Shown one piece after another: positions 16,243 to 25,800 of a DNA stretch of 64,000 nucleotides. The notes below the pieces were generated by a model that was not told the DNA's origin, did no database searches, and saw only the letters and a list, made by a program, of their open reading frames with translations. Source of the DNA: Alphaproteobacteria bacterium (GTDB lineage: Bacteria; Pseudomonadota; Alphaproteobacteria; Micavibrionales; Micavibrionaceae); NCBI GenBank assembly GCA_021776075.1, contig JAJFGQ010000084.1, forward strand, positions 22,148-86,147, in the 5' to 3' direction. Numbering within the stretch: the stretch's first letter is position 1; every line of letters starts with the position of its first letter. A program made the translations under genes and the position numbers.

Positions 16243-17280
16243 ATGTTTCGTAAAAACAGGATAGAAGGTAAGGTTATGCGGGTACGATTTTTGCGCGTTG
16301 CTGTTATATTGTTCTTTTCTGTATTGTTCGTGAAAATGGAGACGGCGGGCGCGCAGTCTGCTCTTCCTTCTGCCTCTGGTTCTCAAAATCGCTCCCCCGG
16401 CCTTTCTCTTTCTTCTGATGATTCTTTTGATAACCCTTTTGCCCCCGTTCAAGAGGTTATTCCAAAGACGGCTGAGGAGGTAGAGGGTGAAATAAGAGAG
16501 CAAGCCTTTAATGCGGCTATTACGGGTTTGCTTCCTCTTAATCCGGAGGAAATAAGAAATCTGTTGGAGCATTTTGACGAGACACAGCAGGCTGTGGAGA
16601 TTCCTGTTTACCCATATCCTAAGCCAGAAGTTGTTGTTGAAACTGTTTCCTTTGATCCGGGCGCGAAGCCGCCTGTTCTTAAGGTGGCGTCCGGTCATGT
16701 GTCTACCTTGACTATTTTGGATGTTACCGGTGCACCATGGCCGATTCGGGATGTAACGTGGGCTGGAAATTTTGAAGTCATTGAGCCGGGGGAGGGTGGG
16801 CATGTTATTCGTGTTACGCCAACGTCTGAGTTTGCCTACGGCAATATGTCTATTCTTCTCTTGGAGTTAAAAACACCCATTACTTTTACTTTGAGGGTGC
16901 ACAGGGATGTCGTGCAGTATCGTTTTGATGCGCGAATCCCAGAGTTTGGGCCTTATGCTAACGTGCCCCTGATTGATGGTGGTTTGACGCTTGTTGCGGG
17001 GGATGCCACTATCAATGCGGTGCTTGACGGTGTTTTACCTTCTGGTGCGCAGAAGCTCGATGTTGATGGTGCTGACAGCCGGACAACGGCCTATAAATAT
17101 AACGCGGTTACTTATGTCAGGACTCCCTTAACTCTGTTATCTCCCGGCTGGTCGAGTTCCGTTTCTTCTGCGGATGGCATGCATGTTTATACGGTTTCCA
17201 ATGCTCCGGTTCTTCTTCTTTCCGATAGGGGTACGGTTGTTAGGGCGCGGTTGAACGACAGGGAGACCTCAGATGAGTGA
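16243..17280 (+). CDS. icmK: IcmK/DotH (TraN) outer-membrane core protein
   Basis: From the ATG at 16243 (GAGGGG six bases upstream) the protein has 345 residues; an ATG at 16276, also with a good AGAAGG site, is equally possible. A signal peptide (RFLRVAVILFFSVLFV to ETAGAQ) precedes the mature protein. The C-terminal half carries the DotH pattern: LTILDVTGAPWPIRDV, then a beta-rich domain with RVTPTSEFAYGNMSILL. DotH forms the outer-membrane ring of the type IVB core with DotC and DotD. The stop overlaps the icmE start (ATGAGTGA), indicating translational coupling. Confidence 0.92.
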   Translation: MFRKNRIEGKVMRVRFLRVAVILFFSVLFVKMETAGAQSALPSASGSQNRSPGLSLSSDDSFDNPFAPVQEVIPKTAEEVEGEIREQAFNAAITGLLPLNPEEIRNLLEHFDETQQAVEIPVYPYPKPEVVVETVSFDPGAKPPVLKVASGHVSTLTILDVTGAPWPIRDVTWAGNFEVIEPGEGGHVIRVTPTSEFAYGNMSILLLELKTPITFTLRVHRDVVQYRFDARIPEFGPYANVPLIDGGLTLVAGDATINAVLDGVLPSGAQKLDVDGADSRTTAYKYNAVTYVRTPLTLLSPGWSSSVSSADGMHVYTVSNAPVLLLSDRGTVVRARLNDRETSDE

Positions 17281-18511
17281 TGAAGGCCTGGATGATGATT
17301 TTGATATGAATGATTCTGATTCTGAATTTGAGGATTTTGATTCGGGCTCTTCATTGTCCGATGTTATACGTGATAACCCTCTTGCTAAAATAGGGATGGT
17401 TCTTGTTGGTTTTATAACAATTATTGGCGGCATTGTTCTTTTTGGTGGTGGCGACGAAGAGGCATTAAACTCAACGACGAATAGGGGCTCTGACATGTCG
17501 GAGACGCCGGGGAGTGAGGAGGTTAGTAATGTTTATAGGCAGGCGCTTGAGGAGAGTAATCTGGAGGCGGTCGAAGAGGCCATAAGGACGGGTACTAGCT
17601 CTCTTCCTGTTCCTATTTCTCCCCCCGTTGGCCGGATTTCCTTGCCGGAGGATGGTGGTGATTCTGAGGATCCGTTAGAGCGTTGGCGCCGTATTCAGGC
17701 AGAAAGGCAAAAGAGGCAAGTGGGCGAAGAGGTGGTTTTAGAGACGGCGGACCCTAATGCGGACGCTGTTGATGCGCTTGCCGAGGCTATGGCAGCTCAG
17801 ATGGAATCGGTTCTGGATACTGTTAAACCAAAACAGGCGCAGTATATGTCTGTTGCCGGTGACGATTTTCTGGAGAAAGAGAGAGAGGAGGCGCTGAATA
17901 AAGCAGAAGAAGCGCTGAAGAAAAAAGAAGATGCCGCCGGTAATGATGTTGCGATTGTTGATATTATCCTTCCTGCAGGAACGATTGAGTATGCGCAGTT
18001 AATAACAGAGGCTAATTCCGATGCAAAAGGGCCTATATTGGCGCAATTGGTTAGCGGCCCTCTGGCAGGAAGCCGGATGTTGGGCACTTTTGAGACGAAA
18101 GATGATTTTCTGGTTTTGAATTTTGAAACGGTTGTTATTGAAGGCGTCAGTCACTCTACGGAGGCTGTGGCACTTGATCCTAAAACGGCGAATACGGGCG
18201 TTGTTACTGATATTGATCGTCGTTACTTTACGCGTGTTATTTTACCGGCTGCGGCTGCTTTTGTGGAAGGTTTGGGATCCGCTATTGCTGATGCGGGAAG
18301 TACATCTGTGACATCCGGTGGCGGTGGTGAGGCGATCGAGTCGGAAAATGATCTGGATACAACGCAGGAGATATATAAAGGTGTAGCGGAGGCGGCTTCA
18401 AAGGTGAGTGAGTTGCTTGATGATGAGGCGAGTAGCACTCAGCCTTTGTTGCGCGTGGAGGCCGGTACGCCTTTGGGGATACTGTTTGTTCAGCCTGTTA
18501 CAGAGCAATAG
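17273..18511 (+). CDS. icmE: IcmE/DotG (TraO), VirB10-like channel protein
   Basis: A 412-residue protein: an acidic cytoplasmic N-terminus (about residues 1-35), one transmembrane helix (about 41-61), a linker with a charged coiled stretch (EKEREEALNKAEEALKKKE), then the VirB10-like domain with GTIEYAQLITEANSDAKGP, AQLVSGPLAGSRMLG and a final GTPLGILFVQPV. DotG spans inner and outer membranes and forms the central channel. Legionella DotG has about 1000 residues because of a long repeat region; this protein lacks that region and is close in size to IncI TraO, an argument that the system is of the IncI type. Confidence 0.93.
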   Translation: MSDEGLDDDFDMNDSDSEFEDFDSGSSLSDVIRDNPLAKIGMVLVGFITIIGGIVLFGGGDEEALNSTTNRGSDMSETPGSEEVSNVYRQALEESNLEAVEEAIRTGTSSLPVPISPPVGRISLPEDGGDSEDPLERWRRIQAERQKRQVGEEVVLETADPNADAVDALAEAMAAQMESVLDTVKPKQAQYMSVAGDDFLEKEREEALNKAEEALKKKEDAAGNDVAIVDIILPAGTIEYAQLITEANSDAKGPILAQLVSGPLAGSRMLGTFETKDDFLVLNFETVVIEGVSHSTEAVALDPKTANTGVVTDIDRRYFTRVILPAAAAFVEGLGSAIADAGSTSVTSGGGGEAIESENDLDTTQEIYKGVAEAASKVSELLDDEASSTQPLLRVEAGTPLGILFVQPVTEQ

Positions 18512-18577
18512 GCGTGGTAAATGCTTGTTTTTTTGCAGGTTTTAAATTTATAAAATTATTTCTGAGGCGGGGTTATT

Positions 18578-19786
18578 ATGGAGGATGATAAGAAGATAGA
18601 TTTGCAGCCGGAGGAAGGCTCTCTACAAAATGAGGAAGAAGAGGCTTCTTTTGTGGATGATAGCTCTATTGAAGACGCATCAGGTGAGCCTGCTGAAGAT
18701 GGGGTTGAGTCCTCTGATGAATATTATGATGAATCCTCTGATTATGCGGATGAGGAAGATTTTGTCGAAGAAGACTGGGATGCTTATGACGATGAATATG
18801 AAGAAGGGGAGTCAGAGTCAGGCTCTCCGCCCGCTAAGAAAAAAGGCAAGTTGAATAGAAATTTTGTGGCTGTTATAGGCGCCGTTGGTTTTATGGTTAT
18901 ATATATGGGAATGAGCGGTGGGGGCGGTCAGGATGTTCCCCAGCAGGATGTGTCGCTACAAGTGGGAATTCCGCAAGATGATTCTTTGGCCCAGTCTACG
19001 ATATCTCCTGCAAATATACATAATTTTAAGGATATGGAGGGTGATGTGAAGCGCCCGGAAAAAACAGCAGCCCCTCTTTCTCCTGGGTTTTTGAACGATC
19101 CGGAGGCCTTTGATGAGGTGGAAAAAATAAGAGACGAAGTGGTGTTCGAGGGGTTTGACTATGAGGAGGATTTTTCAGAGTCTCAGGTTGTCTCCGAACA
19201 ACTGCCTATGCCGGCGGCTATGGCAACGCAAGCAGAATCATTGGAGAAGGAGCAGTTTCTTACGCCGATGTTAGTTGAAGATGATGTGTCGTCTGTTGGC
19301 TCTTTACCAGATCTATCTCAGGCCGACGATGTGGTTAAAGTCAGTGCGTCTGTGGCGGTGCCATTTTCAGATGATGTTGATATAAATGAAAAGATAAATC
19401 TGCTTTTTGAGAGGATGGATTCTATAGAGGCGCAGCTGTCTTCTCTTGAAGAGGATTCTGTTGTTTCGGGGGATATCGAAGATATGAGAAAGGTTATTCG
19501 TAACCTAGAACACAATGACGGCGCTGCTTTATCGGTAAAGATTAAGCGGCCCGACCGCCCCTCTGAGTCGGCAGTTAAAAAGGATATATCTAAATCTGCC
19601 GAACCTGTGCGGTGGGTTCTTAAATCTGCCCAACCCGGACGAGCTATGGTTTCCCGAAAAGGGCAGGTTGATACCCGCGTGGTTGATGTGGGGGATTCTT
19701 TGACGGGTCTGGGCCAGATTACAGCAATACACCATGAAAATAATAGGTGGGTTGTGCGCGGTACAAAAGGTAGTATTTCTCAATAA
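18578..19786 (+). CDS. icmG: IcmG/DotF (TraP) inner-membrane protein
   Basis: A 402-residue protein with an unusually acidic cytoplasmic N-terminus (about 85 residues, rich in Glu, Asp and Ser), a single transmembrane helix (about 95-112), a long periplasmic linker, a short coiled coil (INLLFERMDSIEAQLSSLEE) and a C-terminal globular domain. That domain (WVLKSAQPGRAMVSRKG, VDVGDSLTGLGQI, WVVRGTKGSI) matches the IcmG/DotF/TraP end. DotF interacts with DotG in the core complex. The ribosome-binding site GAGGCGGGG precedes the ATG. It follows icmE by 66 bases. Confidence 0.87.
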   Translation: MEDDKKIDLQPEEGSLQNEEEEASFVDDSSIEDASGEPAEDGVESSDEYYDESSDYADEEDFVEEDWDAYDDEYEEGESESGSPPAKKKGKLNRNFVAVIGAVGFMVIYMGMSGGGGQDVPQQDVSLQVGIPQDDSLAQSTISPANIHNFKDMEGDVKRPEKTAAPLSPGFLNDPEAFDEVEKIRDEVVFEGFDYEEDFSESQVVSEQLPMPAAMATQAESLEKEQFLTPMLVEDDVSSVGSLPDLSQADDVVKVSASVAVPFSDDVDINEKINLLFERMDSIEAQLSSLEEDSVVSGDIEDMRKVIRNLEHNDGAALSVKIKRPDRPSESAVKKDISKSAEPVRWVLKSAQPGRAMVSRKGQVDTRVVDVGDSLTGLGQITAIHHENNRWVVRGTKGSISQ

Positions 19787-19856
19787 TATCAAATAATATT
19801 AATGGAATAGAACTTTTATGTTTTTTCGTTGCTTTCTTTTAGAGTTTCCATAATTC

Positions 19857-19872
19857 TTAACTAAAAATTAAC
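19857..19872. promoter_or_regulatory. Candidate CtrA-type box TTAA-N7-TTAAC
   Basis: TTAA (19857-19860), seven bases, then TTAAC (19868-19872) upstream of the IcmC-type fusion gene. This is the full-site pattern of CtrA, the alphaproteobacterial cell-cycle regulator. Such a pattern can also occur by chance in AT-rich DNA. Confidence 0.3.
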
Positions 19873-19906
19873 CGGTTCCTGTGTAGCCTTAAATGTACTA
19901 TTAAAT

Positions 19907-19936
19907 TTGCACAATTTATGTAAAATGTGATCTAAT
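19907..19936 (+). promoter_or_regulatory. Candidate sigma70 promoter before the IcmC-type genes
   Basis: TTGCAC (19907-19912) and TCTAAT (19931-19936) are separated by 18 bases, in a 178-base gap with no gene. Transcription would start just before the ATG at 19965, giving a short leader. Confidence 0.35.
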
Positions 19937-19964
19937 TATAGTATTGGGTAACAATGGGTGTGTA

Positions 19965-21575
19965 ATGATAAATATTCTAAGTAAATTATTCCACAGTATC
20001 GCATGGGTTTCTCTGCTCGTCTTTTTGGGAGTGGGGGAGGCTTATGCCACTGATCTTAGCGGTATATCAGAAAATATAGTAAAGTCTGTTGAGAGACTTC
20101 CTGCTCTTATCACCGGTGCGGCCTATCTTCTTGGGCTTGTTTTTGGTGTATGGGGTATTTTCAAATTAAAAGAACATGTTGATAATCCTGTTCAAGCGCC
20201 TTTGCGCCACGCCATAACACGCTTTTTAGCTGGCGGCGCTTTATTCGCTTTGCCTATTATTTATAATGCAATGGTCCAAACAGTGGGGGCGGGGAATGCT
20301 AATTTAGACCTGAATGCTGGTTTTCTGGCCAGTGCCAGCGGCGTTATTGGGAGTATTCTTACGTTTGCGCCCTTGCAGGACGTTAATCAAATTCTGAGAA
20401 ATATTATAGATTCCTTGCAGGACGTTCCTGGTCTTATAACCGCCGCCGGTTATTTATTAGGTCTTGTTCTCGGGGTCAGCGGTATTCTGAAATTAAAAGA
20501 GCATGTTGATAACCCGGATCAGGTTCCTCTAAGAGAGGGGGTTATCAGGTTTTTAATAGGCGGCGCTCTGTTTTCTTTGCCAGCCATTTATGTTGCTATG
20601 TATGAGAGTATCAATAGTGCCGGCGGTGTTTTAGATTATTTAGCAGGTGCTGCGGGTGCTCTTGGCATTACCACCTCGACGGAAGATCCTTTCAGTGGTG
20701 GTTGTGTGCTAGGTATTTTCGGTTCCGGAGTGGGTTCTGTTATTTGTAATCTTTTCCTTCATACAGGGGCCTTCCCAGCGTTTTTGATGGCTTTTTCTTA
20801 TCTGTCGGGACTTGTTCTCGGTTTTTGGGGTATATTGAAATTAAAAGACCATGTTTTGAATCCACAACAGACATCTGTTTGGGAACCTGTTTCAAGATTT
20901 ATTGCCGGCGGTGCCTTGTTCGCCCTGCCGACTGTTATGGCCGCAGCTTACAATACGGTTGCTTCGGTTTTGTTGCCTCACTTTAACAGAGGTTTTAATG
21001 AAAAAGCAGTGGGCGCAGGTGATGGTTTGGATGTTAAATTAACCGCCTTTATGACGGATATATTTGCGCCGATGACGATTATTATTAACTGGTTTGGTAT
21101 CGTGGCCGGTATCATATTAATTATTATCGGCATTATGCGTCTTATGAAATCTGCGCAGGAGGGGGCACGCGGCCCTGGAGGAATCGGTACGATTATGACG
21201 TTTATTGCTGGTGGAGCTTTGCTTTCTTTCAGTCCCATGATTACAGCCTTTTCAACATCATTCTTCGGTACTGATGGTACGGTTACCCTGACTAATGCAG
21301 AGATGGCTTATACAACAGGTATGGACCCTGCTGCCGTACAGCATGTCCATAATGTTATTAGCGCGGTGATAAGGTTTATGATTGTTCTCGGTATGGTTAG
21401 TTTTGCGCGCGGTATTTTTATCGTTCGGGGTGTTGCCGAGGGTAATCAACAGGCTTCAATGATGGCGGGTGTTACCCATCTTTTGGGTGGTGCTTTGGCT
21501 ATAAATTTGGGGCCTGTAATGAATGCTGTTCAATCGACTTTAGGTTTGACGGCATATGGTGTAAACTTTAAGTGA
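19965..21575 (+). CDS. Multi-unit IcmC/DotE-type membrane protein (TraQ position)
   Basis: A 536-residue membrane protein from the ATG at 19965. An N-terminal signal-like helix is followed by three clear copies of a two-helix unit (GLVFGVWGIFKLKEHVDNP then FLAGGALFALP) at about 40-105, 145-215 and 263-333, a more divergent fourth (IGIMRLMKSAQEGARGP, IAGGALLSFSP) at about 365-435, and an end with FARGIFIVRGVAEGN and THLLGGALAINLGPVMNA, typical of IcmC/DotE. These proteins are small inner-membrane subunits of type IVB systems, usually with one or two such units. Four units in one chain is unusual. The next gene is a single-unit version. Confidence 0.8.
   Translation: MINILSKLFHSIAWVSLLVFLGVGEAYATDLSGISENIVKSVERLPALITGAAYLLGLVFGVWGIFKLKEHVDNPVQAPLRHAITRFLAGGALFALPIIYNAMVQTVGAGNANLDLNAGFLASASGVIGSILTFAPLQDVNQILRNIIDSLQDVPGLITAAGYLLGLVLGVSGILKLKEHVDNPDQVPLREGVIRFLIGGALFSLPAIYVAMYESINSAGGVLDYLAGAAGALGITTSTEDPFSGGCVLGIFGSGVGSVICNLFLHTGAFPAFLMAFSYLSGLVLGFWGILKLKDHVLNPQQTSVWEPVSRFIAGGALFALPTVMAAAYNTVASVLLPHFNRGFNEKAVGAGDGLDVKLTAFMTDIFAPMTIIINWFGIVAGIILIIIGIMRLMKSAQEGARGPGGIGTIMTFIAGGALLSFSPMITAFSTSFFGTDGTVTLTNAEMAYTTGMDPAAVQHVHNVISAVIRFMIVLGMVSFARGIFIVRGVAEGNQQASMMAGVTHLLGGALAINLGPVMNAVQSTLGLTAYGVNFK
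20079..21263 (+). repeat. Four tandem membrane-hairpin units in the IcmC-type gene
   Basis: Units lie at about 20079-20273, 20391-20615, 20751-20963 and (diverged) 21051-21263. The first three share GLV(F/L)G(V/F)xGI(F/L)KLK(E/D)HV and the last helix GGALFxLP. The match is at protein level. Confidence 0.75.
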
Positions 21576-21585
21576 AACTACAATA

Positions 21586-21597
21586 AAGGAGGACTAT
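21586..21597 (+). promoter_or_regulatory. Strong ribosome-binding site of the single-unit IcmC-like gene
   Basis: AAGGAGGACTAT, centred about 9 bases before the ATG at 21602. The same 12 bases recur before the gene at 29249. It fixes the start and predicts high translation relative to neighbours. Confidence 0.6.
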
Positions 21598-21601
21598 CAC
21601 T

Positions 21602-21997
21602 ATGATAAAACGAATTAATATTAAAACTTTACAAATGAGTGCTGCGTTTTTTGCAGGAGTGTTCTTGGTATCGTCTCCGGCGTTTGCGGCGGCCGGTGGT
21701 AATGATTTTAGCAAAATTTCTGGGAATATCATTCAATCGATTCAGGATTTACCGGGTTTGTTGACAGGGCTTTCCTATATGTTTGGAATTTTGTTGGGTG
21801 TTCTTGGTATTCTTAAAATTAAAGACCATGTTGAGAATCCGCAGCAAACAGCTTTGAAGGACGGTGCTATTCGTCTGGCTGCCGGTGGCGGTCTGTTCGC
21901 GCTTCCAATTATATTTGAATCTATGCTTGCGACGATCGGTGTTGGCGGACCTACTCGTGCGGCAGTTGCTGCGAAGGTTGATTTTATTGTAAATTAG
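21602..21997 (+). CDS. Single-unit IcmC/DotE-like (TraR-position) small membrane protein
   Basis: A 131-residue protein with a signal-like N-terminus ending SPAFAAAGG, then one copy of the unit seen four times in the previous gene: QDLPGLLTGLSYMFG, LGVLGILKIKDHVENPQQ and LAAGGGLFALPIIFESM. Two helices are predicted after the first. Its small size, cleavable leader and very strong ribosome-binding site would suit an abundant, pilin-like structural subunit, but that is only an inference. It follows the larger gene by 26 bases, so the pair probably arose by duplication and is co-transcribed. Confidence 0.8.
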   Translation: MIKRINIKTLQMSAAFFAGVFLVSSPAFAAAGGNDFSKISGNIIQSIQDLPGLLTGLSYMFGILLGVLGILKIKDHVENPQQTALKDGAIRLAAGGGLFALPIIFESMLATIGVGGPTRAAVAAKVDFIVN

Positions 21998-22006
21998 AAT
22001 AGCCAC

Positions 22007-22708
22007 ATGAGTAACAATATACCTATTATTCCGGGCATTGCACGATTTTCGGGCAATGCCCGGACCTATTCCGGAGAAAAAAACAGCATCTTGACCGCTG
22101 ATTTGAAACGTGAGGTATTTGAGCGTGATGGCAATCTTTGCCAATGCTGCGGGTTCTATTCAGAAAAATATCAGGAAATCCTTTTTTTAGATAAAGACTC
22201 CGACAAGCCTGCTGTGGATTCTATGGCGACATGTTGTATTTTTTGTCACCAATGTTTCAATCTGGATGATGTGTCCGTTATGCGTTCGGGTGTTCTTGTC
22301 TGGCTTCCCGAAATTAAACAGGCGGCCTTGCACCATGTTGCCCGAGCGGTTTATGTCGCACGTATTTCTCAGGGTCCGGTGGCGGATGCCGCCCGGCGTG
22401 TTTTGGATGTGCTGATGTCCCGACGGAGTGAGGTACAAAGAAGACTGGGTACAGATGATCCTTTTATTCTTGCAACTGTTTTGAAAGATTATATTACTGA
22501 AAAAGCTTACGATGCGCGTCGAGAAAAACTGGAAGGAATCCGGCTTTTTCCATTAGATAGACGTATTATTAAAGAGTCTGATCTTGAGTTTAATCAGTTT
22601 CCTCAGATTTTGGCATATTGGCGTTCAAAGAGCGGCCCGTTTGGCGGGAGGGTTCCCAGAGAGTGGACGGGTATATATAAAAATCTCACCGATGTTCAGT
22701 TGGTGTAA
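22007..22708 (+). CDS. icmJ: IcmJ/DotN (TraT-position) zinc-binding protein
   Basis: A 233-residue cytoplasmic protein. Cys pairs LCQCCGFYS (about residues 45-53) and TCCIFCHQCFN (about 75-85) form an HNH-like zinc site, and the rest (AVYVARISQGPVADAARRVLDVLMSRR) matches IcmJ. In Legionella DotN is part of the coupling complex with DotL and DotM, neither of which is in this window. It starts 9 bases after the previous stop and has no obvious ribosome-binding site, so it probably depends on coupled translation. Confidence 0.9.
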   Translation: MSNNIPIIPGIARFSGNARTYSGEKNSILTADLKREVFERDGNLCQCCGFYSEKYQEILFLDKDSDKPAVDSMATCCIFCHQCFNLDDVSVMRSGVLVWLPEIKQAALHHVARAVYVARISQGPVADAARRVLDVLMSRRSEVQRRLGTDDPFILATVLKDYITEKAYDARREKLEGIRLFPLDRRIIKESDLEFNQFPQILAYWRSKSGPFGGRVPREWTGIYKNLTDVQLV

Positions 22709-22825
22709 TGGGTCCGTACGTTTTGTTTTTTAACATTATCGCCATTTACTTGTTCTTCCTCGCTGAGAAACCCGATATACTGCTTTGAGCATGTTTTTGT
22801 TTTCATAGGTTGAATAAACTATCCC

Positions 22826-25800
22826 ATGAACTGGTTTTATAAATTTATTGCTCCTTTTCAGGTCGCTTTTAGACAGTCTGTTGACAGTTTTATTCGTTTG
22901 GAGACGTCTGAAAACGAAACGACGATGGTTGCTGAAGATGGCTCTTTACTGACTTACCTAAAAGTGGACGGTACACGTCAGGTTATTGGCGAACAGGAAT
23001 ATCAGCATATTATTGAAGGGGCGACAATTAAGATCGGCGCCCGCTTTGATAGACAAGGACACGCTCTCCAGGTTTTTTTCGTTCGGGACCCGGCACGTAT
23101 ACGCCGTTATTTGCAGTATATGATAAAGGGAAGCCGCATTGCCGCCCGGAATATAGGGTTGGAGATGGAGGATGTTTTTGAAGAGCGCGTGACAAATTTG
23201 TCACGTTATGTGTCTTACGAGGAGTTCTATTTTGTTTTGTGGACGCGCCCGTCTATTTTAACAAAAAATGAATTTCAGCGCGCAGCAAAAGAATCTAAAG
23301 AAAAAAATTGGGTCAGGGCGCCGTATGCGCAATATCCTTTAGCTGCTCTTGATGCTTTAAGGACCAGACATAAAAGCTATGTGTCTTCTGTTGAATCTGC
23401 TTTGGATGAATTGGGAATTAAAGCGGATATCATGGAAGTTCATGATGCTATGTTGGCTGTAAGAAACAATCTTTTTCCGTCGAAGGCGCATGAGGATTGG
23501 CGAATTTGCCTTCCGGGAGACCCTATACCGGCCCGTGCACCTTTGAGTAATCGGGATATGTCGGATATTATGTGGCCGCCTGTTCGCCAGCAAATTGCTG
23601 CGGGTGACGCCCGGATTATTGATAAATCAATCTGTCAAATTGGTGATTTATATTGGGGAGGGGCAGATATGACGCTCGGTCCCATGGATGCTACGCCTTT
23701 TATTCAGCTATTGAATCGTTTGTTTGATGCCGACATACCCTACCGTTTTTCTTTTATGATCGAGGGAGGCGGGGCATCGGCTGTGGCTATGCGGTCTTTT
23801 GCGGCAACCCTTCTGGGCGTAACGAATTCTCTGAATAAGCAAATTAAGTTTTCTCTTGATAATCTTGCAATTCTTGCCCGTCGGGAGCCTGTTGTAAAGC
23901 TTCGTATATCTTTTGCAACATGGGGTCCGGCTGGAGATTTGAAGCTCGTTCAGGACAGGTTGTCTATTCTTGTGCAATCTGTGGAGAGTTGGGGGTATTG
24001 CCAGGTTAGTGAATTTTCAGGAGACCCGTTGGATTGCATTATGTCTTCAGCGATGGGGATTCATTGTGCGGGTACGGCACCTTCTGGTGTCGCGCCAATG
24101 TTTGAGGTCATGAAGCTTTTGCCGTGGCACAGACCCTCTAGTCCTTTTGCAGAGGGTGCTGTTTTGTTACGTTCGGCGGATGGAAAGATTTGGCCTTACC
24201 AGACGGGAACAAATTTGACGACAACGTGGTTCGATTTAGTTTTCGCCCAGCCGGGTGCCGGTAAATCTGTGTTGTTGAATACATTGAATCTGGGGACGTG
24301 TTTATCACCGGGGTTGAGTAAATTACCTTATCTGGCTGTGATTGATATTGGCCCGTCTTCCTCTGGTTTGATTTCCCTGATTAAAGAGGCTTTGCCAACT
24401 GACCGTGAGCATGAGGCCGCCTATTACCGTTTGCAAATGTCTCACCAATTTGCTGTTAATCCGTTTGATACTCAGTTGGGGTGTCGTTATCCGTTGCTTG
24501 ATGAACGTAGTTATCTGGTTGAGGTTATAACGTTGTTATGTACGCCGCCAGGTCATGATAAGCCGTATGATGGCATACAGCAATTGGCGGGTCTTGTCGT
24601 TGACGAGATGTTTCGTTGGCGGGACGATAGTGCCGCAAGTGCCGAGCCTCGGCCTTATTTGCCTCGTCTTGATGCAGAGGTAGATGAGGCTTTGCAGAAA
24701 TTTAACGTTCATCTTCCTTCCGACCCTTATTGGTGGGATGTCGTGGATAAAATGTTTGATTTGGGCCAGTACCATATTGCAAATTTGGCACAACGTCATG
24801 CTGTTCCCACTCTGAGCGATTCTATTACGGCATCTCGCCGTCCCCAAATTCGTAGCCTTCTTGAAGAAACGTCTGTGGGGTTTAGTACGGAGAGCGTCAT
24901 TAATGCGTTCGAACGTATGATTACCTCTTCTATTCGGGAGCTTCCTATTCTGGCGTCCGTAACGCAGTTTGATATTAGTGATTGCCGGGTTTGTTCTCTG
25001 GACTTGATGGATGTTTGTCCGCAGGGTGATGAGGTGGCCGATAAACAAACGGCCATTATGTATATGTTGGCGCGCCATGTTTTGGTACGGAGTTGGTGGA
25101 TGGGGCCTGAAGCCCTTCAATTTATTCCTGAAAAATTCCGTGAATATCATGAAACACGTTTGCAGGATATTATGGAGATACCCAAGCGCCTTTGCTATGA
25201 TGAGTTCCATCGTACAAGTAGCTCGAGCTCTGTGCGGGGCCAGGTGATCAGGGATGTTCGTGAGGGACGGAAGCGTGGCGTTCAAATCATTCTGACCTCT
25301 CAGCTTTTGGACGATTTTGATCAGGATATGATTGATTTGGCAACGGGTGTGTGGGTCTTGGGTACGGCTATTTCGGACGCGGCGGTGGAAAACGTTCGGG
25401 ATCGTTTCGGTTTGTCTGATACAGCTCGTGATATTATTCGTTTTAAACTCACAGGCCCGAAGGCTGGCGGCGCACCCATGCTTTTTGTTCTGGGAACGAA
25501 TGAAGGCCGTTATGAGCAGTTTTTGTATAACACATTGGGCCCCATTGAGCTGTGGGCCCTATCGACCTCTTCTGAAGATGTGGCAATCAGGAACAGGCTT
25601 TATGGTTATTTGGGCGCGGGGCGTGGGCGACAGATGTTGGCCACAGCCTTTCCCGGAGGGAGCGCCCGTAATGAAATCAAAAGGCGTGTCCAGATTAAGA
25701 GTGAGGCAGAGGGTGAATCAAAAACGGCTTTAACTAGCACAGTTGTTGAAGAGATTGTTGATGATCTTGTTAAAAAATCGGAACAGGCATCAATAGAAAG

